A stretch of 64,000 nt of DNA from JAIBJN01 sp963830885 (GTDB lineage Bacteria; Actinomycetota; Thermoleophilia; Gaiellales; Gaiellaceae), in NCBI GenBank assembly GCA_963830885.1, contig CAWHOA010000042.1, positions 28,801 to 92,800 of the forward strand. The letters run 5' to 3'. Below are positions 48,232 to 55,995 of the stretch, piece by piece. Made by a program: the position numbers and the translations under genes. Positions within the stretch are counted from its first letter, which is position 1; every line of letters begins with the position of its first letter. The notes under the pieces were generated by a model, which was not told where the DNA came from, did not search any database, and saw only the letters and a list, made by a program, of their open reading frames with translations.

Positions 48232-49122
48232 TTAGCTGGGCGCGTAGGCTCCTGTGGCCCTCGCATACGGCAGGAGCGCGGGGTCGTAGTGGACGAGCTC
48301 CATGCCCTCGAGCGCGTCCCGGGTGAGCCGCGCGCGCCCGCGTGGGCCGGAGCGGAAGTCCTCGTCGCGGAGCTCGCCGAACCGCACCTCCCAGACCGTG
48401 ACCGTGTCGCCGCGCGAGTCCTTCCCCCGCCGGAAGACCCCGTCCCTGTCGGTGAGCACGTAGCGGAAGATCAGATAGAGGCCGGCCCCGCGCGAGCCGC
48501 GGGCGGGGAGGGTCGTCTCGAGCGCGGCCTTGAGCTCGAGCTCCGGCAGGCCCTGGCGGAGCGGCAGCAGATCGGGGGCTTGCTCGGGCCCGTTCTGCAC
48601 GTAGCGGCCCTTCGAGGCACGTGCGATGCCCGCGCTGAGCAGGTCGGCCAGGGTCGCCGTGAGGTCGACGGAGTCGATGAGTCTCCCGAGCGGCTTCGAG
48701 CCGGCCCCTCGCATCTGCTGGTCGATGAGGTCGAGCCTGCGGTAGGCGAACTCGATCGCCCCGGCCACCATCGCCGGGGTCAGCTCGGTGGCGCCGGCGA
48801 GACGGTCGCCAGGTGCGAGCTGGCCGCGGTCAACGTCCCGCGTGCGCGGAACCGGCACCAGCTCGATCTCGGGGACACCGCCGTTCCCGGCCTCCCGCTC
48901 GGCCGCGGCCACGAGCGAAGACAGGCTCAGGCCGAGCGCCTCAGCCAGGCTGGTTGCGGCCGCCAGCGTCGGCTGCCTCGCCCGCCGCTCGAGCAACCCG
49001 ACGTACGCCGGATGCAGGCCCGCGCGGACGGCGAGCTCGTCGGTCGAGAGCCCTTCCTCGCGTCGCGCCTCTGTGACGAGTTCCGCGACGATCTCGCTGA
49101 CGACGATCCCACGCAGGGACAT
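48232..49122 (-). CDS. XRE-type HTH protein with a nuclease-like C-terminal region
   Basis: 296 residues from ATG 49122. Residues about 10-65 are an XRE helix-turn-helix (EGLSTDELAVRAGLHPAYVG, LLERRARQPTLAAATSLAEA). After a linker, about residues 150-285 form a separate domain with APDLLPLRQGLPELELKAAL, which has the spacing of a PD-(D/E)XK nuclease core, then GAGLYLIFRYVLTDRDGVF and TVTVWEVRFGELRDEDF. It could be a regulator with an inactive nuclease fold or a solo restriction-like enzyme; no methylase is nearby. The fold assignment is inferred. Confidence 0.6.
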   Translation of the reverse strand: MSLRGIVVSEIVAELVTEARREEGLSTDELAVRAGLHPAYVGLLERRARQPTLAAATSLAEALGLSLSSLVAAAEREAGNGGVPEIELVPVPRTRDVDRGQLAPGDRLAGATELTPAMVAGAIEFAYRRLDLIDQQMRGAGSKPLGRLIDSVDLTATLADLLSAGIARASKGRYVQNGPEQAPDLLPLRQGLPELELKAALETTLPARGSRGAGLYLIFRYVLTDRDGVFRRGKDSRGDTVTVWEVRFGELRDEDFRSGPRGRARLTRDALEGMELVHYDPALLPYARATGAYAPS

Positions 49123-49158
49123 GGCCCATTCCAGGGTACCCAGGTGCGCTTCGAGCGT

Positions 49159-49515
49159 CTAGTAGTTGCGAGCGGGCGTCGGCCGCGGCGGCGTGCGGTA
49201 CGGGCTGCGCCAGCCCTGGCCCGGATCGAAGCCCCAGACGCGCACGAGGTCGCGCGCGACGCTGCGGGACTGGGCGTGGCTGTATGTCCAGACGGTCTCG
49301 CGCGCCGAGCCCGTCACGCGGACGATCTCGAGCGCGCTGACGGCGCCCTCGCGTCCCGGGTCGCGGCGCTCGAGATAGGCGAACGCGAAGTCGACTGCGC
49401 CGCCGAAGTCCGGCGTCTCGAAGCGGAGCCCGAGGTCGAGTGCGGGCTCGCCCGCGAGGACCTCGTGCACCTCGTACCGTTCGTGCTCTGCCGCATGGCT
49501 TGCGATCGTGGCCAT
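49159..49515 (-). CDS. Hypothetical protein, 118 residues
   Basis: From ATG 49515 with AAAGGAG 7 nt upstream. A compact alpha/beta-looking protein (ALDLGLRFETPDFGGAVDFA, VSALEIVRVTGSARETVWTY, SVARDLVRVWGFDPGQGW) without cysteines, membrane segments or a known motif. It lies upstream of the HTH protein on the same strand with a 36-nt gap, so the two may be co-transcribed. Confidence 0.65.
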   Translation of the reverse strand: MATIASHAAEHERYEVHEVLAGEPALDLGLRFETPDFGGAVDFAFAYLERRDPGREGAVSALEIVRVTGSARETVWTYSHAQSRSVARDLVRVWGFDPGQGWRSPYRTPPRPTPARNY

Positions 49516-49664
49516 GCTGCGACTCCTTTCCGGTTCGCACGCTACGACGGGCGCCGCATCCGTACAATCCCCCGAAAGGGGAACGGGCACGCCCGCCCTG
49601 TCTTCGCCTCATCGGGTGCCTGGTGTACCCCGTATGCGGGTTGAGACCGTTCTCCCGCCAGCCG

Positions 49665-50627
49665 ATGAGACAGACGATGAGAGGGCTCTACGACGCATGC
49701 CGGTCCCCGCGCGGGAGACTGGTGCTGAACGTCGGCGTCGGCGTCTTCGCGATCACCGTGTCGATCCTCGCGGCGCGCCACTTTGCCGGTGTCGGCTGGC
49801 CGTTCAGCGGCGCCAACGTCGGCCTGGTCGCCGCCGCCGGCGTCCTCTTTCTACTCGCGTTCGCGTTCAAGGCCTACGGCTGGCACCGGCTCTTCGCCCC
49901 GCACGAGCGGCCGAAGCCGCTGACGCTCGGGGCCGCTTGCGGGGCCGCCAGCGTCACCGGCGCCGCCCTGCCGGGCCGCTTCGACGACGTCGTCCGCGTC
50001 GCGGTCGTCCGCCGCGCGACGAACGGCCGCGCCGGCGTCGGTCCCGTCTGCCTCTCCCTCGTCATGCTCGGTCTCGTCGACACGGCGGCGCTCATGCCGC
50101 TCGCAGGGGCCGCGGCTGTGACGGCCGATGCGGGCACCGCAGTCCGGGTCGCCCTCGCCGTGGTCGCGTTCGCCGGCTTCGGGGCCGCCGTCGTCATCGC
50201 CGTTCTGCCACGCCTGACGGCGAGTGGGAGGCTCATCCGCTTCCGCATCGCGCGCTGGCTCGGCGAGCGCGTGATTGCGCCGCGGGACGCCTGGCATGCC
50301 TGGGTGCTCGTCCTCGCCTCCTGGCTCACGCGTGCGTTCGGCCTCTTTCTCCTGCTCCACGCGCTGGGCTTCGCGCTCTCGCTTCCGCTGGCGATCGCCT
50401 TCCTCTGCGCGGCGGCGGCCTCGGGCGCTCTCCCGATCGCCCCGGCCGGCGCCGCCACCCAGGCGGGTGCGGGCGCAGCAATCCTGATCGCGAGCGGGGT
50501 CGGGACGGCCAACGCCGTCTCCTTCGCCGTCGGCGCCCAGGCGCTGGTCATCCTCGCCGGCGCCGCCGTTCTCGTCTTCGCCGCCCTCTGGCACGGCGGC
50601 CGGCGGCTCGCGCTCGCGGTTCTCTAG
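49665..50627 (+). CDS. Lysylphosphatidylglycerol synthase TM-region / UPF0104-like membrane protein
   Basis: 320 residues from ATG 49665 (a second ATG at 49677 is possible). Eight or so hydrophobic helices are visible, with AFAFKAYGWHRLFAPHERPK and CAAAASGALPIAPAGAATQA in the conserved positions of the LPG_synthase_TM/UPF0104 family. Members include glycolipid-flippase-like and MprF N-terminal domains. No C-terminal aminoacyl-transfer domain is present, so a lipid-transport role is more likely than lysylation. A short CTAGGA/TCCTAG palindrome spans the stop. Confidence 0.78.
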   Translation: MRQTMRGLYDACRSPRGRLVLNVGVGVFAITVSILAARHFAGVGWPFSGANVGLVAAAGVLFLLAFAFKAYGWHRLFAPHERPKPLTLGAACGAASVTGAALPGRFDDVVRVAVVRRATNGRAGVGPVCLSLVMLGLVDTAALMPLAGAAAVTADAGTAVRVALAVVAFAGFGAAVVIAVLPRLTASGRLIRFRIARWLGERVIAPRDAWHAWVLVLASWLTRAFGLFLLLHALGFALSLPLAIAFLCAAAASGALPIAPAGAATQAGAGAAILIASGVGTANAVSFAVGAQALVILAGAAVLVFAALWHGGRRLALAVL

Positions 50628-50635
50628 GAGGGTTC

Positions 50636-51091
50636 CTAGGGCAGCGCCGCGAGGACCTTGTCGGCGTGGTCGTCGGGCTTGACGCCCAGCATCGCCCTGG
50701 CCACGTTGCCCTCGCCGTCGATCACGAAGGTCGAGCGCTTGATGCCCATCGACTTCTTGCCGTACATGTTCTTCTCGACCCAGACGCCGTAGCGCTCGGC
50801 CACCTCGTGGTCGGGGTCGGCGAGCAGAGGGAACGGCAGGCCGTACTTGTCCCGGAACTTCACATGGGAGGCCTCGGTGTCGGGGCTGACCCCGAGCACG
50901 GTCGCGCCCCGCTCCTGGATCTCACCGTAGACGTCCCGCAGCCCGCACGCCTGGGTCGTGCACCCCGGGGTGTCGTCTCGCGGGTAGAAGTAGAGGACGA
51001 CGGTGCGGCCGCGGAGATCCGACAGGCGGATGCGCTCGCCACTGTCGCTCGCCAGCTCGAAGTCCGGCGCCTGTTTACCCTCCTCGACCAC
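50636..51091 (-). CDS. bcp: Thioredoxin-dependent thiol peroxidase (BCP/PrxQ)
   Basis: 151 residues. The peroxidatic Cys is in YPRDDTPGCTTQACGLRD with the resolving Cys four residues later, as in PrxQ/BCP. FYPRDDTPGC, LLADPDHEVAERYGVW and RSTFVIDGEGNVA complete the thioredoxin-fold signature. It reduces H2O2 and organic hydroperoxides. Convergent with the flippase-like gene. Confidence 0.95.
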   Translation of the reverse strand: MVEEGKQAPDFELASDSGERIRLSDLRGRTVVLYFYPRDDTPGCTTQACGLRDVYGEIQERGATVLGVSPDTEASHVKFRDKYGLPFPLLADPDHEVAERYGVWVEKNMYGKKSMGIKRSTFVIDGEGNVARAMLGVKPDDHADKVLAALP

Positions 51092-51117
51092 GAAGGCGAA
51101 TTGTAGGCTGCGGAGCG

Positions 51118-51474
51118 GTGCGCGAGCTGCATGCCCTCAACGCCGTCCTGGTGATCGCCGCCAACGGGCTCGCCGCCGGTTGGGGCTTCGTCTACGTCCG
51201 GCGCAAGCGGACGCCGGGGCGGATCTACGCGCATCTGCTCGCGCTCGCGCAGGCCCTCCTGATCGCGCAGGTCGCGCTGGGGCTCCTGTTGCTCTCCGAC
51301 GGAAGCTCGTCCCCCGATCGCCTCCACGCGGTCTACGGCGGGCTCGCCCTGCTCGCGGCGCTCTCGCCGTGGGTCTACGCGCCGCCCGTGCCGGCCCGCC
51401 GGCTCCTCTGGTTCGCCGCAGCTGCGCTCGTCGCCACGGCGCTCTCCGTGCGCGCCTACACGACCGGGATATGA
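51118..51474 (+). CDS. Small four-helix membrane protein
   Basis: 118 residues from a GTG at 51118. Four hydrophobic helices (ALNAVLVIAANGLAAGWGFV, LLALAQALLIAQVALGLLLL, AVYGGLALLAALSPWVYA, LLWFAAAALVATALSV) with one His in the first and one before the third, a pattern seen in b561-like or DUF420-like small membrane proteins. Heme binding is possible but not shown. It ends in an ATGA overlap with the next gene. Confidence 0.65.
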   Translation: MRELHALNAVLVIAANGLAAGWGFVYVRRKRTPGRIYAHLLALAQALLIAQVALGLLLLSDGSSSPDRLHAVYGGLALLAALSPWVYAPPVPARRLLWFAAAALVATALSVRAYTTGI

Positions 51475-51840
51475 ACGTCTCGCCGACCCTGCGCGCGTTC
51501 GGGATCCTCGTCCTGATCGCCGCTGTGATCACGGCGCTGCAGCTCGGCTTCGGGCTCGTCGTGATCCTGACGTTCCTGCAGGTCCTCTTCCTCGTGGCGA
51601 TCGCCTACGTCCTCATCGTGCTCTGGCGCCGGAACCGCGAGAGCATCGCCATGTGGTCGGTGCGGTCGCGGCTCGTCTTCTACGGAGGCGCCGCGCTCGC
51701 AATCACTGCCGTCGTCCTCGCGCTCACGCCGTGGTTTCCGACCAGCGGGCTCGACACGGTCGTCGCGGTCCTCGCCGTCGCCGCAGGGCGTGTTCGGCAT
51801 GTGGCGAACGTGGCGCGACGAGCACACGTACGGCTACTGA
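51471..51840 (+). CDS. Small membrane protein, frameshifted near its C-terminus
   Basis: From ATG 51471 (overlaps the previous stop). Three hydrophobic helices (AFGILVLIAAVITALQLGFG, ILTFLQVLFLVAIAYVLIVL, RLVFYGGAALAITAVVLAL) and SGLDTVVAVLAVAAG are followed by a frame change. Removing one G from the GGG at 51786-51788 gives the tail VFGMWRTWRDEHTYGY and a stop at 51838-51840. The uncorrected frame runs on unnaturally for ~160 codons. Function unknown; paired with the preceding membrane protein. Confidence 0.72.
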
Positions 51841-52178
51841 CCGACCCGCACCTCGCCCTCCATGTCGCGCGGATGGAGGGTGCAGACGTAGTGGAACGTG
51901 CCGGGCTGGGGGAACGGGCGGGCGAACGACTCGCCCGGCTCGAGCTCGGCGGTCTCGTCCTCGCCGTCGAAGCGGATCGTGTGCGTGAAGTTGTCGCCGT
52001 TCTCCCAGGTCACCTCCGCGCCCGGCTCGACCTCGATCACGGGCGGGTCGAAGCGGTAGCTCTGCGGGAGCTCCACCCGGGTCGTGGCGACGGGGTCCGA
52101 GGCGAGCGGGTCGCTCCCGCCGCAGCCCGCCGCCGTGGCGGCGAGCGCGGCGAGGAGCGCGAGGCCGGAGCGCGTCAC
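51834..52178 (-). CDS. Cupredoxin (plastocyanin-like) lipoprotein
   Basis: 114 residues from GTG 52178, which overlaps the upstream stop as GTGA. A lipoprotein signal (LALLAALAATAAGC) is followed by a type-1 copper domain: ligand His in NFTHTIRF, then Cys, His and Met in FHYVCTLHPRDMEGEV. It is probably an extracytoplasmic copper electron carrier. The 3' end overlaps the convergent membrane gene by 7 nt. Confidence 0.9.
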   Translation of the reverse strand: MTRSGLALLAALAATAAGCGGSDPLASDPVATTRVELPQSYRFDPPVIEVEPGAEVTWENGDNFTHTIRFDGEDETAELEPGESFARPFPQPGTFHYVCTLHPRDMEGEVRVGQ

Positions 52179-52489
52179 GCGCTCTCGGCCTCGAGCGGGG
52201 CTCGTCTCGGCGCGGTGACGCGGGCCACGGCGGCCGCGAAGACGAGGACGAACGCCAGCAGGTCGAGCACCTCGCTGATGGTGTGCGCGAAGAGGAACAC
52301 GGTCCAGTCGAGGTGGTAGGTCATGTAGCTGAGCTCGGCGAGCGCGAACAGCGAGAACGCCCAGGTCAGCAGCGACAGCCCGCGCGCGTGCGCCATCCAG
52401 GCGAACGTCGCCCCGATCGCGAACGCGGCGATGTGGACTGCGAGGAAGAACCCCATCGGCAGCTCGTTGATCCAGTCGCCCCAGGGCAT
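52175..52489 (-). CDS. Three-helix membrane protein upstream of the cupredoxin
   Basis: 104 residues from ATG 52489 behind GGAGGTGCGC. Helices: MGFFLAVHIAAFAIGATFAW, GLSLLTWAFSLFALAELSYM and SEVLDLLAFVLVFAAAVARV, with His residues (VHIAA, MAHARG, YHLDW, FAHTI) near the membrane edges. Translationally coupled to the cupredoxin gene, so it may be its membrane partner. Not recognised. Confidence 0.65.
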   Translation of the reverse strand: MPWGDWINELPMGFFLAVHIAAFAIGATFAWMAHARGLSLLTWAFSLFALAELSYMTYHLDWTVFLFAHTISEVLDLLAFVLVFAAAVARVTAPRRAPLEAESA

Positions 52490-52601
52490 CTGCGCACCTC
52501 CGTAGTCGGGAACTGAACCGTTGGAGACCCGGCAGGGCGCGCTTCGTACCGATCCGTGCTCTGCCGGTAAGAACCCGGCGCCGGCGGACACAAACCTCGA
52601 C

Positions 52602-52817
52602 GTGTGGGCCGTCCTCGAGCCAGACCGAGCCGAGCGCGCCGCCGTCGCGGCTTGGCGGCGCCGCCAGCTCGCGGAGGCCGGCTTCCCCCCGGGGCTGGCC
52701 GCTGCGCTCGCCGCCGAGAGCGCCGACGTCCACGCGCTCATCGAGCTGGTCGAGCGCGGCTGCCGGCCCCGGCTTGCGGCCCGCATCCTCGCGCCCCTCG
52801 AGCCGGAGTCGCCGTGA
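52602..52817 (+). CDS. Small hypothetical protein, 71 residues
   Basis: From GTG 52602 to a stop that overlaps the sigma-factor GTG (GTGA). An all-helical sequence (RAERAAVAAWRRRQLAEAGF, VHALIELVERGCRPRLAARI). Its coupling to the sigma gene suggests a small accessory factor, but the reading could also be leader sequence. Not recognised. Confidence 0.5.
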   Translation: MWAVLEPDRAERAAVAAWRRRQLAEAGFPPGLAAALAAESADVHALIELVERGCRPRLAARILAPLEPESP

Positions 52818-53464
52818 CCACGAGGCCCGCTGTTAGCGTCGGCCGCATGGGCCCGCTTCCCGGCCGCGACGCGGAGAACCAGCAGTGGCTCGAGGCGCTC
52901 GCCGGCGCCGGCGCCCGCCGCGACGAGGCCATCTCACGGCTCCACGGGCTGCTCCTGCGGGCGGGGCGCTTCGAGGTGGCCCGACGGCGCCAGGGGCTCA
53001 AGCACTTGCGCGGGGAGGAGCTGGACGACATCGCCATGCAGGCGGCCGACGACGCGCTCGTTTCCGTGCTCGCGCGGCTCGACGACTTCCGCGGCGAGAG
53101 CCGCTTCACGACCTGGGCCTACAAGTTCGCGCTGCTCGAGGCGGCGGTCGCCTTGCGGCGGCGCGCCTGGCAGGGGCGCGAGATCCCTCTCGAGCCCGAG
53201 CGCTGGTCACTGCTGGAGGGAGGCGGGCTCTCGACCGGCGCCAGCTCGGAGCAGCGCGAGCTCCTGCAGGCCGTCGTCACGGCCGTGCGCGAGGCGCTCA
53301 CGCCGCATCAGCGCCGCGTGCTCCTCGCCGTCGTCCTCGACGACGTGCCCATCGACGTGCTCGCCGAGCGCCTCGGCACGACCCGCGGTGCGCTCTACAA
53401 GACGATCCACGACGCGCGGGCCCGGCTCCGGGCGGCGCTGGCCCAGGGAGGCTTCGATGTCTGA
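52814..53464 (+). CDS. ECF-family RNA polymerase sigma factor
   Basis: 216 residues from GTG 52814; an in-frame ATG at 52847 is a possible alternative. Sigma region 2 spans DDIAMQAADDALVSVLARLD and FRGESRFTTWAYKFALLEAA, and region 4 is ALTPHQRRVLLAVVLDDVPI followed by ERLGTTRGALYKTIHDARA. The RYKY-type DNA-recognition helix ends the protein. It is followed, with an 8-nt overlap, by a small zinc-finger anti-sigma gene. Confidence 0.9.
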   Translation: MTTRPAVSVGRMGPLPGRDAENQQWLEALAGAGARRDEAISRLHGLLLRAGRFEVARRRQGLKHLRGEELDDIAMQAADDALVSVLARLDDFRGESRFTTWAYKFALLEAAVALRRRAWQGREIPLEPERWSLLEGGGLSTGASSEQRELLQAVVTAVREALTPHQRRVLLAVVLDDVPIDVLAERLGTTRGALYKTIHDARARLRAALAQGGFDV

Positions 53465-53675
53465 GGTCCTGATCGGCCGCCTGCTCGGCCCGGCGGGGCC
53501 GGAGATCGGGTGCGACGAGTGCTTCGCCGAGCTCGACCGCTACGTCGAGCTCGAGCTGGCCGGCGTCGACGCAATCGCGGCGGTGCCGGGCATGCGGGCG
53601 CACCTCGAGGGCTGCCCGGCCTGCGCCGAGGAGCACGCGAGCCTCCGCGACCTCGCCGGCGAGCCGCCTGCCTAG
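53457..53675 (+). CDS. Zinc-finger anti-sigma factor
   Basis: 72 residues from ATG 53457, overlapping the sigma gene. The ZAS-like motif is visible: CDECFAELDRYVELELAG, then MRAHLEGCPACAEEHASL with HxxxCxxC. There is no membrane segment, so it is a soluble anti-sigma factor that probably binds the partner sigma and releases it on a redox or metal signal. Confidence 0.85.
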   Translation: MSEVLIGRLLGPAGPEIGCDECFAELDRYVELELAGVDAIAAVPGMRAHLEGCPACAEEHASLRDLAGEPPA

Positions 53676-53725
53676 TCCCGAACGGCCACGTCCGGCGTCT
53701 GACCGGCTGGCCGTCGTCGTCCGGG

Positions 53726-54430
53726 CTACGACGCGACGCGGGCCGCCGCGCCGTCGAGCGAGTCGAGGAGCGCGCGGATCTCCTGCGCGGTCCCGACGAA
53801 GATCGGCGTGTCGCGCTCCGTGTAGCGGCTCGCCTCGGTCTCGCGCAGCGTCTTCATCAGCTGGAGGAAGTCGGACGGCTCCTCGCACTCGAAGGCCGTC
53901 ATGAACTCCTGGTCGTCGATCCCGAACGAGTACGTGGTGTGGTTCGTGATCGTGACGAAACGGCTGCCGACGGCCGCGTGCTCCTGCATCGCACGGCGGC
54001 GATCGTCCATCGGCAGCGAGTACCACTCCCGCTTCTTCACGAACGGGTAGACGACCAGGTACGGCGCCCCGCGTGGGACCACGCGGCGCGGGCGCTTGCT
54101 CTTCTGCTCGAAGTACTGCGACGGCTCGCTCGCGGCCAGGTACGAGTACGGCGTCGTCAGCCAGCCGGCCAGCGGCGTCCCGTTCAGGGCGGTGCCGAGC
54201 TCGCGCAGGTCGTCGTAGCGTTCCGTCAGCTTCCAGAGCATGAAGTCGGCCTCGGGGCGGACTCCGACCAGGCTGTAGCTCCGAAGCTCCATGCGCTCGG
54301 CCCACTCCTCGACCACCTCGGCGAAGGCGTCCTTGGCGGCCGCGCGCTCCTCGATCGGGAGCCGCAGCCAGGCCGGATCGGCCTTGTAGAGCGTGTACGC
54401 AACGTATTGAGTCGAAGTCTCGCCGGACAC
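53726..54430 (-). CDS. hemQ: Coproheme decarboxylase HemQ (chlorite dismutase family)
   Basis: 234 residues, the normal length. The axial heme His lies in FVTITNHTTYSFGIDDQEFM, and the catalytic Tyr region is VVYPFVKKREWYSLP. HemQ converts Fe-coproporphyrin III to heme b in the coproporphyrin-dependent pathway of actinobacteria and firmicutes. It stands alone between the anti-sigma gene and repeat element D. Confidence 0.93.
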   Translation of the reverse strand: MSGETSTQYVAYTLYKADPAWLRLPIEERAAAKDAFAEVVEEWAERMELRSYSLVGVRPEADFMLWKLTERYDDLRELGTALNGTPLAGWLTTPYSYLAASEPSQYFEQKSKRPRRVVPRGAPYLVVYPFVKKREWYSLPMDDRRRAMQEHAAVGSRFVTITNHTTYSFGIDDQEFMTAFECEEPSDFLQLMKTLRETEASRYTERDTPIFVGTAQEIRALLDSLDGAAARVAS

Positions 54431-54529
54431 GGCTCAATCGTACCCACTCGTGTGACGGCTTCCTTCCTAGGCTCGGGGTGGGCGCGGCGCGTCCGCCGGC
54501 GGGCAGGCGGGCGCCCGCGCGCCAGGTAG

Positions 54530-54692
54530 GGAGGGTTCGGCGAAACAACGGCTGTGCCGTCGGGCCGCGCCGCTCGCCCCGAAGACTGCGTCCTCGGTCG
54601 CGCCCGTAGCCTCCGGCTACGAACGCTCCCTGCGTCCTTGTTTCGGAACGACCATCGCACCCCGACGACGAGCGGGGTTCGCCAAGCCCTCC
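54530..54692. repeat. Inverted-repeat element D
   Basis: GGAGGGTTCGGCGAA and TTCGCCAAGCCCTCC pair at 13 of 15 positions, the rest being G-T. The core matches B nearly base for base (CCCGAAGACTGCGTCCTC, GTAGCC/GGCTAC hairpin, CTCCCTGCGTCCTTGTTTCG). The right arm meets the stop codon of the minus-strand glycosidase gene at 54692-54694. A short GGCTGTGCCGTCGGG segment is shared (inverted) with element E. Confidence 0.85.
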
Positions 54693-55963
54693 TAGATGTC
54701 CGCGATGAGCGTGGCCCAGCCGAAGCGCTCGGCGCCGACCGGGCTGCCGTCGAGCGGGTCGTAGAACTCGTTCAGGCCGCCGCGCTCCACGGCCTCGCGC
54801 GAGCGCTCGGCGATCCGGGCGGCGACGTCGTCGTAGCCATGGCCGCGCAGGCCGTGGGCGAGGAACCAGTTCGTGTTCAGCGAGAGCGGCCCGCGCCAGA
54901 TGAAGCGGAAGCCGCGGAGCCGGTGGTCGTGGAGGAATGTGCGCTCGTCGAGCGCGACCGACGGCACCGGGTAGGGCGCGTCGAACGTGAGCGGGTTGCA
55001 GAGGTGCTCCACGAGCCGGTCGGCGACGGCCTGCGGGAGGTCGGGGAGCACGAGCGGCATCAGCCCGTGGATCGTCTTGACCCGTGAGCGTCGCTCGTCC
55101 GGGCCCGCGAGGTTGACGAAGAGGCCGAGGCGCTCGTCCCAGGAGCGCTCCAGCAGGGCCTCCGTGACGCGATCGGCCGTCCGGGAGGCCCAGCGCGCGG
55201 TCGCCTCGCGCCCGCCGCGCCGCGCCAGCCGCGCCAGCGCGCGCAGGCCCTGTCCGTAGACCGCGTTCACGAGCACGTCCTCCAGGTGGTGCGGGTACCG
55301 GCGGAAGATCGTCTCGAGGTCGTAGTTCGCCAGCTTGTTGCGGAGCTGCGGGAGCCGCGTGCGCGCGAGCAGGGCTGCTGGGGAGACGCGACGCAGCCCG
55401 ATCGCGTCGTCGTAGACCGGACTGAAGTCGAGCCCGCTCTCGAACTGCGACACGATCGAGATCAGCCCGTCGTCGTCGGGGTCCCGCAGCGCGGCGAGGT
55501 GGCGGTAGTAGCGCTCGAGGTGGGGGAGAGCCTCCGTCAGGAACCCGTCCGCGCCCGCGTCGACGACCCGCTCCACGGCCTGCGCGAGCACCGGCGGCTG
55601 GATCTGCGCGGTCGTGTACGGCGTGCGGTGGAACGGCACGCGCCCGGCGGTGCGGCTCTCGAGGTGGTGCCACTGGAGCCGGGAGACGAGGTCGCCCTTC
55701 CAGAAGACGACGTGCGGGATGAGCCCGTCCGGCTCCTGCACGGCGAGGAGCCCGCGCAGCTCGTCCGCCGCGCGCTCGGCGTCGAAGCGCGACCAGACGA
55801 TCGCGTGGAAGCACGAGTCCCAGAACCACTGGAACGGGTAGGCGCGTACGCTCGGGACCGTGAAGCGGTAGAGCCGGCCGTCGAGCTCGCCGGTCTGGGT
55901 GTTCGCCTCGAGTAAGTCGCGTGCGCGCTCGTCGAGCGTCGTGTCGGTGCGTGGCGCCGCTAT
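54692..55963 (-). CDS. Glycoside hydrolase of the (alpha/alpha)6-barrel type, start unresolved
   Basis: Sequence consistent with GH63/trehalase-like glucosidases extends from about 55945 to the stop at 54692: AYPFQWFWDSCFHAIVWSRF (catalytic-Asp helix), PDGLIPHVVFWKGDLVSRLQ, PPVLAQAVERVVDAG and RGPLSLNTNWFLAHGLRGHG. The first canonical start in frame is the GTG at 55741, well inside the conserved domain; upstream only ATA (55963) or ACG codons are available. Either a non-canonical start is used or the sequence has an error. It probably hydrolyses an alpha-glucoside or mannosyl-glycerate-like sugar. Confidence 0.8.
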   Translation of the reverse strand: MAAPRTDTTLDERARDLLEANTQTGELDGRLYRFTVPSVRAYPFQWFWDSCFHAIVWSRFDAERAADELRGLLAVQEPDGLIPHVVFWKGDLVSRLQWHHLESRTAGRVPFHRTPYTTAQIQPPVLAQAVERVVDAGADGFLTEALPHLERYYRHLAALRDPDDDGLISIVSQFESGLDFSPVYDDAIGLRRVSPAALLARTRLPQLRNKLANYDLETIFRRYPHHLEDVLVNAVYGQGLRALARLARRGGREATARWASRTADRVTEALLERSWDERLGLFVNLAGPDERRSRVKTIHGLMPLVLPDLPQAVADRLVEHLCNPLTFDAPYPVPSVALDERTFLHDHRLRGFRFIWRGPLSLNTNWFLAHGLRGHGYDDVAARIAERSREAVERGGLNEFYDPLDGSPVGAERFGWATLIADI

Positions 55964-55995
55964 CCCCTCACCGTAGGCGAGGGCGGAGCCGCGGG

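Noticed and set aside
45508..49644. A 1378-codon open frame on the plus strand
   Set aside because: It is antisense to the MMPL and HTH genes, is rich in Arg, Asp, Glu and His as expected for a GC-rich shadow frame, and has no domain or ribosome-binding site.
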